Source: Neisseria lisongii (lineage in GTDB: Bacteria; Pseudomonadota; Gammaproteobacteria; Burkholderiales; Neisseriaceae). From it: a DNA stretch of 64,000 bases. Positions 7,787 through 15,575 of the stretch are shown here, one piece after another. The stretch spans positions 372,001 to 436,000 of the forward strand of contig NZ_CP116766.1 in NCBI RefSeq assembly GCF_028463985.1, in the 5' to 3' direction. The notes beneath the pieces were generated by a model. That model was not told the DNA's origin. It worked only from the letters and a program-made list of their open reading frames with translations, and ran no database searches. A program made the translations under genes and the position numbers. Numbering within the stretch: the first letter of the stretch is position 1; every line of letters starts with the position of its first letter.

Positions 7787-9112
7787 ATGCCGTCTGAAAA
7801 TGTGCCGGACACACATCTTTGCTTGGAAACGGTCGCCGCCGCATGGCTCGGGCGGCGGCCGACGCATATCGAAGTCGGATTCAGCGGCGGCTTGGATTCA
7901 GTGGTGCTGCTGCACATTTTGGTTACGCTGCGGCAGCAATACGGTTTCCGTGTGCAGGCAGTACACGTTCATCACGGCCTGAATCCCGCCGCAGACGATT
8001 GGGCGGCATTTTGCCGCCGCTGCTGCGAAGAGTGGAACGTGCCGCTGCGGGTGGTGCGGGTGCAGGTCAATCCTGAACGCTTGGGCGTGGAAGCAGCGGC
8101 GAGAGCCGAGCGTTATCGGGCGTTTGCAGCGTCGGATTGTACCGTATTGGCGTTGGCGCACCATCAAAACGACCAAATCGAAACCTTTTTGCTGGCGGCG
8201 GCACGCGGCGGCGGCATTCGGGCGTTGGCAGCAATGCCCGAATGGCGGGCATTAAACAGCGATATTCAGATTTGGCGGCCGCTGTTGCCGCTTTCCCGCA
8301 ACCGGTTGGCAGATTATGCAGCGGCACACGGTTTGACCTATGTTGAAGACGACAGCAACGGCGATCCCGCCTATCTGCGCAACTGGCTACGCCATCAGGC
8401 ATTGCCCGCATGGCGGCAGCGGGTGGCGCATATCGACCGGCAGATTTTGGCAAATGTGCGGGCTTTGCAGGACGATTTGGCGTTGCTGGACGAACTGGCC
8501 GAAGCCGATTGGGCGCAAGTGTGTTTGGGCGGACGTTTTTCACTGGCAGCGTGGCGGCAGCTTTCCGAACGCCGCCGCCGCCATCTGCTGCACTTTCTGC
8601 TGCAGCGGCACGATATTCACGTTTCCCGACAATATCTGCATGATTTTGCACGGGTATTGTCAGAATCGGAAAGCGGCAGTTGGACGGTCGGCAGTAAGCA
8701 GATGATTGCCTACCGGCAAATCCTGTTTATCGTACCGGAACACATCGGGCAGAGCGTAACATGGGCAGACAAGCCGCTCACAGGCCGTCTGAAAACGCTG
8801 CTGCAGGCGCAGGGCTTTGTGTTGCAGCCGCAGCGTGGCGGACTGAGCGAAACGGTTTTAAATTCAGACGGCATGATTCGAGTTCCCGCCGCCGCCGATA
8901 AAATCCCGATTCATTCCGGCAGCAAAAGCGTGAACAAAATTTTGCAGGAAGCCCGTGTTTTGCCGCCGCTGCGGGCATATTGGCCGCTGATTGCCGCCAC
9001 CGACGGCACTTGCCTTGCCGTTGCCAACCTGCGGGTTCGGCAAGACATTCAGGCAGAAAACGGCTGGCTTCCGGTATGGCCGCAATGGCAGGATTATTGC
9101 GGCATCAAATAA
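7787..9112 (+). CDS. tilS: tRNA(Ile)-lysidine synthetase TilS
   Basis: Converts C34 of the CAU-anticodon tRNA-Ile to lysidine so that it reads AUA. The 441-residue protein has the PP-loop ATPase motif FSGGLDSVVLL near the N-terminus, the downstream HHGLN and LAHHQNDQIETFLL motifs, and DDSNGDPAYLRN. The C-terminal domain is present (SKSVNKILQEARV). The chosen ATG is itself the ATG of an uptake sequence (ATGCCGTCTGAAAATG), so the protein starts MPSEN. An AGGAAAA ribosome site precedes it. A second in-frame DUS encodes GRLKT near 8784. Confidence 0.95.
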   Translation: MPSENVPDTHLCLETVAAAWLGRRPTHIEVGFSGGLDSVVLLHILVTLRQQYGFRVQAVHVHHGLNPAADDWAAFCRRCCEEWNVPLRVVRVQVNPERLGVEAAARAERYRAFAASDCTVLALAHHQNDQIETFLLAAARGGGIRALAAMPEWRALNSDIQIWRPLLPLSRNRLADYAAAHGLTYVEDDSNGDPAYLRNWLRHQALPAWRQRVAHIDRQILANVRALQDDLALLDELAEADWAQVCLGGRFSLAAWRQLSERRRRHLLHFLLQRHDIHVSRQYLHDFARVLSESESGSWTVGSKQMIAYRQILFIVPEHIGQSVTWADKPLTGRLKTLLQAQGFVLQPQRGGLSETVLNSDGMIRVPAAADKIPIHSGSKSVNKILQEARVLPPLRAYWPLIAATDGTCLAVANLRVRQDIQAENGWLPVWPQWQDYCGIK

Positions 9113-9131
9113 TCCCAAACAGAAACCGCAG

Positions 9132-9170
9132 TTTTCAGACGGCCTAGGCATATCTAGGCCGTCTGAAAAT
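9132..9170. terminator. Inverted DUS pair between tilS and the methylase gene
   Basis: TTTTCAGACGGCCTAG and CTAGGCCGTCTGAAAA form a nearly continuous palindrome just upstream of the next gene. Confidence 0.75.
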
Positions 9171-9187
9171 CGTTATAATGCAGCCCT

Positions 9188-9970
9188 ATGAAAACCATTA
9201 TTTCCGCCCACAACGAGCAGCTCAAACATCTGGCGAAGCTGCTCACCCAAAGCAAAACACGTTTGCAGCACCGTCAGGCAGTGTTGGAAGGCGTACATCT
9301 GCTGCAAACTTATCTGCAAAGCGGCGCTTTGCCCGAACAGGTTTACCTTTCGCCGACACGGGCGGCACACCCCGAAGCGGCAGAGCTGTTAGCGCAGCTT
9401 CCGCCAGAAAAAATTACACTGGTTGAGGGCGAAGCGCTGGCAAAAATCACCAGCCTGACCGAGGCCGATGATGTAATGAGCCTGATTGCCTTGCCCGAAG
9501 CCAAACCGCTACCGCAAAGCGGCGACTGCGTGGTGCTGGCAGGCGTGCAAGACCCCGGCAATGCGGGAACGATTATCCGCAGCGCCGCCGCCGCAGGCGT
9601 GAAACAGATGATTGTCGGCAGCGGCAGCGTGGATATTTGGTCGCCCAAAGTGCTGCGTGCCAGCATGGGCGCAGTGTTTTTGGCGGAAATCCATACCCGT
9701 GCCGACATTGCCGACTGGCTTTGCAGCTATCGGGATACCGTGTGGGCGACCGCCTTGCGCGAGCAGCATCAGGTCAGCCTGTATCAAGCCGATTTGCGTG
9801 TACCGTCGGCATGGATTTTCGGCAACGAAGGCAGCGGCATCGCACCCGAAATCTTAGCAAAAGTGCCGTTTGCCGTCCGCATACCGATGGCGGAGGGAAC
9901 AGAATCGCTGAACGTAGCCATGGCGGCAACAGTGTGCCTGTTTGAACAAATGCGGCAACGCTTACAGTAA
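9188..9970 (+). CDS. TrmH/SpoU-family RNA 2'-O-methyltransferase
   Basis: A SAM-dependent RNA ribose methyltransferase of the SPOUT class. The 260-residue protein has an N-terminal substrate-binding domain (SKTRLQHRQAVLEGVHLLQT) and the three SpoU motifs: VQDPGNAGTIIRSAAAAGV, WIFGNEGSGIAPE and ESLNVAMAATVCLFEQ, which form the trefoil knot. The N-terminal domain resembles RlmB/TsnR-like rRNA methylases, but the target nucleotide cannot be told from sequence. The start lies just after a DUS hairpin, with promoter-like CGTTATAATG at about 9171-9180. Confidence 0.9.
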   Translation: MKTIISAHNEQLKHLAKLLTQSKTRLQHRQAVLEGVHLLQTYLQSGALPEQVYLSPTRAAHPEAAELLAQLPPEKITLVEGEALAKITSLTEADDVMSLIALPEAKPLPQSGDCVVLAGVQDPGNAGTIIRSAAAAGVKQMIVGSGSVDIWSPKVLRASMGAVFLAEIHTRADIADWLCSYRDTVWATALREQHQVSLYQADLRVPSAWIFGNEGSGIAPEILAKVPFAVRIPMAEGTESLNVAMAATVCLFEQMRQRLQ

Positions 9971-10010
9971 AATAATATACAATAATATCAAATAATTAAG
10001 GAATTAAATT

Positions 10011-10667
10011 ATGCAAAACCAAACCGACAGCGAATTATGGCAGCAGCTTGCCGAGCTGCTCGACACCAAAGCCGAAAACGGCAGAGTCATGCGCAGCGAC
10101 GAAGTACAGGCCTTTATGATGGCAATCGCTTCCGGGCCGGACGCATTGGCAGAGACCGACTGGCAGCCCGAAGTATTGGGCGAGGGACCGTTTGACGAAA
10201 CCGAACGCCAAGCCGTTATCAAATTATGCGAAACCCTGTTCGCCGACATCAAAACCGCCATTGCCGGGAAAAAACTCCCCGATTTATGGCTCTATCAAGA
10301 CGAAGCAGGCAATGCCGATGTTTATACATGGTGCAACGCCTACCTTTACGCCTTGGACATCGTCCCGACCGATTGGTTTGAAACAGCCGATCAGGAAGAA
10401 TTTGAAGACCTGTTCTACCCGATAATGGCACTGGGCGGCATTTACGACGAAGAAGAAAACGGCGAAGTCATCGTTCATTTCAGCGATAAAGAACTGATCC
10501 AACTCGAAGCCGAACTCCCGCAGGCCCTGCTCGAAATCGCCCTGTATTGGCACGCCGTTATCAACAAACCGACCACCGTCCGCCGGGAAGGCGGAAAAAT
10601 CGGCCGCAACGACCCATGCCCGTGCAGCAGCGGCAAAAAATACAAAGCCTGCTGCGGCAAAAACTGA
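10011..10667 (+). CDS. UPF0149/YecA-family protein with C-terminal SEC-C zinc motif
   Basis: A 218-residue acidic cytosolic protein. The N-terminal 190 residues show the YecA/YgfB (UPF0149) pattern (NGRVMRSDEVQAFMMAIASG, then DEEEFEDLFYPIMAL-like acidic segments). The C-terminus GRNDPCPCSSGKKYKACCG is a full SEC-C zinc-binding motif, as at the end of SecA. In other bacteria such proteins bind ribosomes or SecA-related factors, but the role here is not established. A good AAGGAATTAAATT ribosome site precedes the ATG. Repeat-rich DNA follows, leading to the IS110 element. Confidence 0.85.
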   Translation: MQNQTDSELWQQLAELLDTKAENGRVMRSDEVQAFMMAIASGPDALAETDWQPEVLGEGPFDETERQAVIKLCETLFADIKTAIAGKKLPDLWLYQDEAGNADVYTWCNAYLYALDIVPTDWFETADQEEFEDLFYPIMALGGIYDEEENGEVIVHFSDKELIQLEAELPQALLEIALYWHAVINKPTTVRREGGKIGRNDPCPCSSGKKYKACCGKN

Positions 10668-10703
10668 AACAGGGCAGCGGAGAGTAGCCGCTATATCAAA
10701 GCC

Positions 10704-10947
10704 AAGCCGTCTGAAAACGAGCAAAGCGAGTTTCTGCGAAGCTAAAACGAGGGTAACGAGTTTCTGCAGCTAAACCCCATGTAGCGTGCATGCCAAGCAT
10801 GCACGGGGTGGTGGATAAAATGGGGTTGTGGATCAAGCGGCACACATTTCCCGCCATCAATTCTCAAAAACAAGCCGTCTGAAAATCATTTGATATTGGC
10901 GGCAACGGGTTGCCCGCTGCACATTCCTGTTTTGGCGATAGGCGTAG
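10704..10947. repeat. Block of dispersed DUS-linked repeats flanking IS110 copy 1
   Basis: Contains the GAGCAAAGCGAGTTTC unit, the TGTAGCGTGCATGCCAAGCA unit (also at about 20886 and 21233) and, at 10872-10947, a segment starting AAGCCGTCTGAAAATCATT and ending GGCGATAGGCGTAG. That last segment recurs at 20982-21055 and, inverted, at 15598-15672. It ends exactly at the IS110 right-end core. No gene is visible in these 300 bases. Confidence 0.8.
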
Positions 10948-10969
10948 ATACTATAAGCCCCCCAACAAA

Positions 10970-11980
10970 TCAAGCCTTATCCAGACACATTTTCGCATAG
11001 CGTTCTTCATTAAAGGGTTGTTGGTACTTCAATACAGATTGGGCAATGGTCACGAGTTTACGCATCAGAGCCACAATCACGGCTTTTTTTGCCAGTTTAT
11101 TACGCTCCAGCAAGCGTTGGACAAACGGGCTGTAAATACTGTCCTTATATTTGCCAAAGCAAAACGACACGGCCGGCATATAGAGTATCTTCCTCAAATC
11201 ACTCTGTCCGATACGGGAGATACCGACCCGCTTATCTACACTCGTTCCCGATTGTCTGACCATCGGGGTCAGTCCGGCATAGGTCGCAGCAGCCCTTCCG
11301 TTTTTAAACCGAGTGCCGTCGCCCAGTATGGCGAGCAGCCAACAGGCTGTGGTTTTGCTGATGGCGGGAATACTGCTCAGCAGATGATGGTTGTGTTTCA
11401 ACTGATCATCCTGTTTCACCAACTGATGAATATGCGTTTCAACGGTTTTGACTTCGCACTCAAGAAAAGCAATCAGACGTTCGGACGAAGCCATCGCATA
11501 CTCGTCCAACAGCATCTGCAGCCGGACTTTTTCTTTGGTCAGCGCTGCTTTTAAATGTTCGAGATGACGAAGTTGGCGCAATAAGGCTTTTTCGTTATTG
11601 CCCTTCGGTTGCCACAGGTCAAACTCATGAACATAGCTTTCGGCTAAGCGGGCAAGTAATTTGGCATCCGCTTTGTCGGTTTTGGAACGTAAGTTCAAAC
11701 CTTTGGCAAAGTTGGCGGCACATTTGGGATTAATCACGACTACCGAATGTCCGGCCGCATATAAGTATTCGCACAACCTTTCGTGATAGACGTTTGTCGC
11801 TTCCATCACGATATAGAGCGGCTTATCCGAAAAGCTGTTCAGCCATTCGCTCAAAGCAGCAAAACCTTGCGGATGGTTCTCAAACTGGTGGTGTTGATAC
11901 ACTTTTGCGGATTTTTTGACCGCAACATCGAACTTTAACTTGGCAATATCGATGCCGATAAAATAAAATGGGGTGTCCAT
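10970..11980 (-). CDS. IS110-family transposase (bridge-RNA recombinase type), copy 1
   Basis: A DEDD/serine recombinase of 336 residues. Counting from MDTPFYF, the RuvC-like acidic residues fall at D11 (GIDIAKLKFD), E60 (IVMEATNVYHE), D102 and D105 (KTDKADAKLLA). This is the same numbering I know for IS621. The C-terminal Transposase_20 domain has SSIPAISKTTACW and the catalytic-Ser region MVRQSGTSVDKRVG (Ser244). An upstream in-frame ATG (11983) and a longer open frame exist, but MDTPF aligns best and has AGGAGC upstream. Relative to copy 2 it differs at about nine residues, including IPAIS against IPAIG in the helix-hairpin motif. Confidence 0.93.
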   Translation of the reverse strand: MDTPFYFIGIDIAKLKFDVAVKKSAKVYQHHQFENHPQGFAALSEWLNSFSDKPLYIVMEATNVYHERLCEYLYAAGHSVVVINPKCAANFAKGLNLRSKTDKADAKLLARLAESYVHEFDLWQPKGNNEKALLRQLRHLEHLKAALTKEKVRLQMLLDEYAMASSERLIAFLECEVKTVETHIHQLVKQDDQLKHNHHLLSSIPAISKTTACWLLAILGDGTRFKNGRAAATYAGLTPMVRQSGTSVDKRVGISRIGQSDLRKILYMPAVSFCFGKYKDSIYSPFVQRLLERNKLAKKAVIVALMRKLVTIAQSVLKYQQPFNEERYAKMCLDKA

Positions 11981-11992
11981 CATGCTCCTAAC

Positions 11993-12149
11993 CTTGTGAA
12001 TGCAGACTATGCACAGCATGTCTATGATACTATTCGGGGTGTTTGGACATTGAAAACAGGTTTTTATCTACGTTGCGGGCTTTGAAGCCCAAGGTTGGCG
12101 TACAACTCTGTTTTCAATCCCGCCCCTGATAGCTGCTTCTATCGGGGGC
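11993..12149 (-). ncRNA. Predicted bridge RNA of IS110 copy 1
   Basis: Non-coding left end of the element, read on the minus strand. It has a 5' hairpin with a perfect GATAG/CTATC inner stem (12122-12149), a target-binding loop closed by an 11-bp ATTGAAAACAG/CTGTTTTCAAT stem, and a donor-binding loop with an AGACATGC-type apical hairpin. The guide segments are the same as in copy 2. The sequence differs from copy 2 by a few substitutions. Exact transcript ends are not known; the interval covers the structured part only. Confidence 0.7.
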
Positions 12150-12187
12150 TTTTTATTTTATCTTGTGGTTGGTGTTTCTTATACAAG

Positions 12188-12280
12188 GGTGCGGGTAACC
12201 GCACCATATCGGGGCAAGGCGAACAAGATTGCAGTTTTAATGATGAAGTAAAGCGGTGCGGTTACCCGCACCCTACGACC
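12188..12280. repeat. Dispersed repeat with GTGCGGGTAACCGCAC palindrome
   Basis: Reads GGTGCGGGTAACCGCACCAT, then ATCGGGGCAAGGCGAACAAG, and ends with GTGCGGTTACCCGCACCCTA. It is nearly identical to 21054-21147 and is the other half of the IS110 copy 1 insertion site. The 464 bases between the transposase and the next gene otherwise hold the IS left end, DUS repeats and the duplicated module border. Confidence 0.8.
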
Positions 12281-12403
12281 TGAAAACGAGCAAAGCGAGT
12301 TTCTGCAGTCAAACCCCATGTAGCGTGCGTGCCTCAAGCACGCATGGGCTTGGTTGATCAATCGGCATAAATCAATCTCACCAATCCCAAACCCAAAAAC
12401 AAT

Positions 12404-12432
12404 GCCGTCTGAAAACTGTATTTTCAGACGGC
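12404..12432. terminator. Inverted DUS pair at module A border
   Basis: GCCGTCTGAAAACTGT and its complement form a tight hairpin. The same hairpin occurs at the border of copy B and inside the 183-bp tandem repeat. Confidence 0.65.
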
Positions 12433-12486
12433 TTCGACATAAAATGCACAGAACAGGTGCGTGCTTTGGCACGACACCCTACAGGG

Positions 12487-12532
12487 TAAATAAATATCCG
12501 TAGAAAATCTAATATTTCTACGGATATTTATT
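12487..12532 (-). terminator. Palindromic terminator of module A
   Basis: AAATAAATATCCGTAGAAA and its exact reverse complement surround ATCTAAT. This 19-bp perfect stem lies about 120 bases past the stop of the secreted-protein gene. An identical structure is present in copy B (21778-21823). Confidence 0.7.
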
Positions 12533-12651
12533 TGTGTGTGATTGAAGTATTGCGGTGGCGGGCAATGTTTTAATCACGCACAAATTTAAAGTGAGATGTT
12601 TATCTTGTGCGTTTAGGTAAAGCACCTTTCCCTTACGGCAATCGCCTTTCC

Positions 12652-13224
12652 CTATGGCAAAGGTTTAATATATTTGGCTTTGTTTTGTTCCAGTCTAGGA
12701 TCTAATCTTTTGTCTTTATTTAAACCTTTTTTAATGTTTTGCACAGTAGGTTGGAAGTTTTTATCGCATTTACTCCAATCTTTTCTTTGTTTTTGCAAAT
12801 CACTTAGTGTCATTTTATAAACATCTACGTCAACAATACCGTGGTCTTTACCAAATTGGCAGAAAGCAACCCGCATATTTTTTGAGCTTGGCAACATACT
12901 TGGATTTTCAACGGCTTCATTCCATAGCTCCATATAACGTATTGCTTCAAACAATGCTACTTGCCGAGCCCCTATTTCAGGATCTTTCTTTACTTTATCC
13001 CAGTTATCTTTATCCAAAAGCCATATTGAACCAGCTTTATTTACGACGGGATCATGTGCATTTGATATCTTGGTTTTCCATTCACTTACAGTAATTTCTT
13101 CATTGTAAGGATTATCATTATAGGGTTTTGTTTGGGCTGTTTTGGCGGATGGTTGTGCATAAATACCGCCGGATAACATCATGCCGCAGAGGGCGGCACT
13201 CATCAGTTTGCAGATTGGATTCAT
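12652..13224 (-). CDS. Secreted protein of unknown function, module A
   Basis: I do not recognise a family. The 190-residue protein has a signal peptide ending SGGIYA before QPSAKTAQTKPY, so it is probably periplasmic or secreted. The mature part is lysine-rich, with two Cys (VAFCQFGKDHG and KCDKNFQPTVQN) that could form a disulfide. Its paralogue at 21924 is near-identical except in the stretch between the two Cys (DVDVYKMTLSDLQKQRKDWS here). The frame is open to 13302, but the ATG at 13224 has an AAGGAAGC ribosome site and starts the signal peptide. The membrane-protein gene lies 139 bases upstream on the same strand, so a functional pairing is likely. Confidence 0.8.
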   Translation of the reverse strand: MNPICKLMSAALCGMMLSGGIYAQPSAKTAQTKPYNDNPYNEEITVSEWKTKISNAHDPVVNKAGSIWLLDKDNWDKVKKDPEIGARQVALFEAIRYMELWNEAVENPSMLPSSKNMRVAFCQFGKDHGIVDVDVYKMTLSDLQKQRKDWSKCDKNFQPTVQNIKKGLNKDKRLDPRLEQNKAKYIKPLP

Positions 13225-13292
13225 TATTGCTTCCTTGTATTGATGGCGGAAACGCCGTGTTTTTAATATAGCCATTTGTTGTTTAGGACATA

Positions 13293-13334
13293 ACCCGACC
13301 AAACATTCGGTTTCGGTTACCGGTAAGGTCGGGC
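13293..13334 (-). terminator. GC-rich hairpin between the two module A genes
   Basis: ACCCGACC and GGTCGGGC(T) form a stem around a 26-base loop that contains a second small palindrome, TTACCGGTAA. No long T run follows, so it may be partial termination or an RNA processing signal. A related ACCCGACC/GGTCGGGC pair is found in copy B at about 22563-22602. Confidence 0.5.
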
Positions 13335-13363
13335 TGCGTTAAGCAGTGCTTTATCTATTAAGG

Positions 13364-14023
13364 TCAGACCTTATTTTCGGTTTTTGTTTTGTTGCGAAAC
13401 CAGAAATGAGCAATCAAGTCCACCATGTAACTTCCTGACAAACCACCAATGGCACTAATAATTAGATTTTCATAATTTTTAAATCCGGCAACCGATGGTG
13501 GTAAGTCTCCTAATTTCCAAGCAAAAAGAACAAGCAGGATGAGACAGAGACTGAAAACGCCTGCTGTTTTCAGTGCTGTCTTCCATACAGGACAAGAGCA
13601 AAGAAGCGATCGGATAGATTGATTATTCTTGACGGAAATTGCTAATTGTTTTCTTTTATAAAGGAAGAAGTAATAGAGTATCCTGAAAATACCATCAAAT
13701 ACTGCTGTTATACTGAAAGCACCTAGAAAGAATAAAGGCAATTTGGCTTTATCATCAGGAAGGGGAAGGAAGCACACGACTACGAAGATCAGTGCAACGG
13801 TACACACAAACGCCAGTTTTCCTAAAATAACGTAATCTACGGGTTCCAAAAGTTCTTCTTGAGAAGTACCGGTTTTGTTTTCCGTTTCCGACTGTCCCGT
13901 GTCGTTTTCGGTGGGCTGCGTAGCACCTGTCTGCTTTGCTTGCCCCTTTTGCTCGATAGTCGGTTCAGCGGCATTGCTGTTTACAGGGTTTTCTACTTTG
14001 GATCCAGGGTGTTTTGAGGTCAT
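13364..14023 (-). CDS. Four-helix membrane protein of unknown function, module A
   Basis: A 219-residue protein. The N-terminal 70 residues are polar and low-complexity (KQTGATQPTENDTGQSETEN), then come four predicted membrane segments: LAFVCTVALIFVVVCFLPL, FFLGAFSITAVFDGIFRILY, AGVFSLCLILLVLFAW and LIISAIGGLSGSYMVDLIA. The tail is basic (HFWFRNKTKTENKV). I do not recognise a family. It lies upstream of the secreted-protein gene in both module copies, so the pair is conserved as a unit. A small secreted protein with an integral membrane partner is compatible with an effector-immunity or export relationship, but nothing in the sequence proves this. Confidence 0.78.
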   Translation of the reverse strand: MTSKHPGSKVENPVNSNAAEPTIEQKGQAKQTGATQPTENDTGQSETENKTGTSQEELLEPVDYVILGKLAFVCTVALIFVVVCFLPLPDDKAKLPLFFLGAFSITAVFDGIFRILYYFFLYKRKQLAISVKNNQSIRSLLCSCPVWKTALKTAGVFSLCLILLVLFAWKLGDLPPSVAGFKNYENLIISAIGGLSGSYMVDLIAHFWFRNKTKTENKV

Positions 14024-14174
14024 TTTCAGTGTCCTTTGCGGTTAAAACCTGATTCTATTTTTTTTCAATAGGTTATTTTAATTTTTATGATATTTTATTG
14101 TTTTTTATGGTGAAATAGGGGGGCGGGTAGAAAAACCGGCGGTGTGGATTTGGGGCGGCGGCGGGGGTGAAAAA

Positions 14175-14215
14175 AAGCCGTCTGAAAACGCAGTGAAGCG
14201 GTTTTCAGACGGCTT
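14175..14215. terminator. Inverted DUS pair closing module A
   Basis: AAGCCGTCTGAAAACGC and its complement. The same structure closes copy B at about 23462-23502. Together with the pair at the other border it brackets the module with uptake sequences. Confidence 0.65.
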
Positions 14216-14263
14216 GATGTGGAATTTATCGTAAATTCACTTAATAATCCATACGGTTTTTAA

Positions 14264-14359
14264 ACAGGGCGTAGGTTGGGTCGAGACCCAACATGATTGG
14301 GAATACCTTAAAACATAAGATTTTGTTGGGTTACGCTCGTGCCTCGCTAACCACAACCT
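14264..14359 (+). repeat. ~100-bp dispersed repeat interrupted by IS110 copy 2
   Basis: Matches 2131-2230 from AGGGCGTAGGTTGGGTCGAG to GCTAACCACAACCT, then stops. The next base starts the IS110 left end. The expected continuation ACGCCTGC is not on the far side of the IS, where ACCCCTATCGCC from a different repeat is found instead. Confidence 0.88.
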
Positions 14360-14395
14360 TGTATAAGAAACACCAACCACAAGATAAAATAAAAA

Positions 14396-14552
14396 GCCCC
14401 CGACAGAAGCAGCTATCAGGGGCGGGATTGAAAACAGAGTTGTACGCCAACCTTGGGCTTCAAAGCCCGCGACGTAGATAAAAGCCTGTTTTCAATGTCC
14501 AAACACCCCGAATAGTATCATAGACATGCTGTGCATAGTCTGCATTCACAAG
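14396..14552 (+). ncRNA. Predicted bridge RNA of IS110 copy 2
   Basis: Structured non-coding left end. 5' hairpin at 14396-14423 (GCCCCC...GGGGC, with one C-A mismatch absent in copy 1). Target-binding loop: outer stem 14427-14437 with 14486-14496, apical hairpin GGGCTT/AAGCCC at 14455-14468, left guide CAACCT at 14448-14453 and right guide CGTAG at 14473-14477. Donor-binding loop: left guide ATAGTATC at 14512-14519, apical hairpin AGACATGC/GCATAGTCT at 14522-14541, right guide ACAAG at 14548-14552. The guides match the target repeat and the joined IS ends respectively. The layout follows the IS621 bridge RNA; transcription itself is inferred. Confidence 0.72.
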
Positions 14553-14564
14553 GTTAGGAGCATG

Positions 14565-15575
14565 ATGGACACCCCATTTTATTTTATCGGCATCGATATT
14601 GCCAAGTTAAAGTTCGATGTCGCAGTCAAAAAATCCGCAAAAGTGTATCAACACCACCAGTTTGAGAACCATCCGAAAGGATTTGCTGCTCTGAGCGAAT
14701 GGCTGAACAGCTTTTCGGATAAGCCGCTCTATATCGTGATGGAAGCGACAAACGTCTATCACGAAAGGTTGTGCGAATACTTATATACGGCCGGACATTC
14801 AGTAGTGGTGATTAATCCCAAATGTGCCGCCAACTTTGCCAAAGGTTTGAACTTACGTTCCAAAACCGACAAAGCGGATGCCAAATTACTTGCCCGCTTA
14901 GCCGAAAGCTACGTTCATGAATTTGATCTGTGGCAACCGAAAGGCAATAACGAAAAAGCCTTATTGCGCCAACTTCGCCATCTCGAACATTTAAAAACAG
15001 CGCTGACCAAAGAAAAAGTCCGGCTGCAGATGCTGTTGGACGAGTATGCAATGGTTTCGTCCGAACGTCTGATTGCTTTTCTTGAATGCGAAGTCAAAAC
15101 TGTTGAAACACATATTCATCAGTTGGTGAAACAGGATGAGCAGTTGAAATACAACCATCGTCTGCTGAGCAGTATTCCCGCCATCGGCAAAACCACAGCC
15201 TGTTGGCTGCTCGCTATATTGGGCGACGGCACTCGGTTTAAAAACGGACGTGCTGCTGCGACCTACGCCGGACTGACCCCGATGGTCAGACAATCGGGAA
15301 CGAGTGTAGATAAGCGGGTCGGTATCTCCCGTATCGGACAGAGTGATTTGAGGAAGATACTCTATATGCCGGCCGTGTCGTTTTGCTTTGGCAAATATAA
15401 GGACAGTATTTACAGCCCGTTTGTCCAACGCTTACTAGAGCGTAATAAACTGGCGAAAAAAGCCGTGATTGTGGCTCTGATGCGTAAACTCGTAACCATT
15501 GCCCAATCCATATTGAAATACCAACAACCCTTTAATGAAGAACGGTATGCGAAAATGTGTCTGGATAAGGCTTGA
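14565..15575 (+). CDS. IS110-family transposase (bridge-RNA recombinase type), copy 2
   Basis: A 336-residue recombinase with the DEDD residues at D11, E60, D102 and D105 and the Ser-containing MVRQSGTSVDK region. It has the more canonical SSIPAIGKTTACW motif, where copy 1 reads IPAIS. It is intact from start to stop, so both copies could encode active enzymes. The start is the second of two adjacent ATGs, preceded by AGGAGC. The family is distantly related to the Piv DNA invertases of Moraxella. Only 22 bp separate the stop from the element end, so the RNA-coding region is on the left, as in the IS110 group and unlike the IS1111 group. Confidence 0.94.
   Translation: MDTPFYFIGIDIAKLKFDVAVKKSAKVYQHHQFENHPKGFAALSEWLNSFSDKPLYIVMEATNVYHERLCEYLYTAGHSVVVINPKCAANFAKGLNLRSKTDKADAKLLARLAESYVHEFDLWQPKGNNEKALLRQLRHLEHLKTALTKEKVRLQMLLDEYAMVSSERLIAFLECEVKTVETHIHQLVKQDEQLKYNHRLLSSIPAIGKTTACWLLAILGDGTRFKNGRAAATYAGLTPMVRQSGTSVDKRVGISRIGQSDLRKILYMPAVSFCFGKYKDSIYSPFVQRLLERNKLAKKAVIVALMRKLVTIAQSILKYQQPFNEERYAKMCLDKA

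Larger units (their letters stand above)
10948..12187 (-). mobile_element. IS110-family insertion sequence, copy 1 (1240 bp)
   Basis: Boundaries come from comparison with copy 2 (14358-15597), which is collinear without indels, and with an uninterrupted version of the insertion site at 21040-21065. Read in transposase orientation, the left flank GCACC is followed by the core CT and TGTATAAGAAAC; the right end is CTTATAGTAT followed by a second CT and ACGCCTATCGCC. The unoccupied repeat reads GCACCCTACCCCTATCGCC with a single CT. There are no terminal inverted repeats and no target duplication beyond the core, as expected for IS110. A 205-bp non-coding left end precedes the transposase and 22 bp follow it. 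Confidence 0.93.
12303..14215. repeat. Duplicated accessory module, copy A (~1.9 kb)
   Basis: Collinear with 21595-23502. Shared parts are the GCAGTCAAACCCCATGTAGC unit, an inverted DUS pair, a GTGCGTGCTTTGGCACGACA segment, the 19-bp palindrome terminator, the secreted-protein gene, the membrane-protein gene, the TGATATTTTATTG leader and a closing DUS pair. The module is visibly richer in A and T than the housekeeping genes around it. Copy A lies between the two IS110 copies. Confidence 0.92.

Noticed and set aside
10970..11980. Piv-type pilin invertase instead of an insertion sequence transposase
   Set aside because: The gene is present twice in elements with defined CT-core ends and no pilin genes are nearby; the insertion-sequence reading is sufficient.
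12122..12149. Intrinsic terminator after IS110 copy 1 region
   Set aside because: The stem with an A/T run looks like a terminator on the plus strand, but it is the conserved 5' hairpin of the bridge RNA, shared with copy 2.
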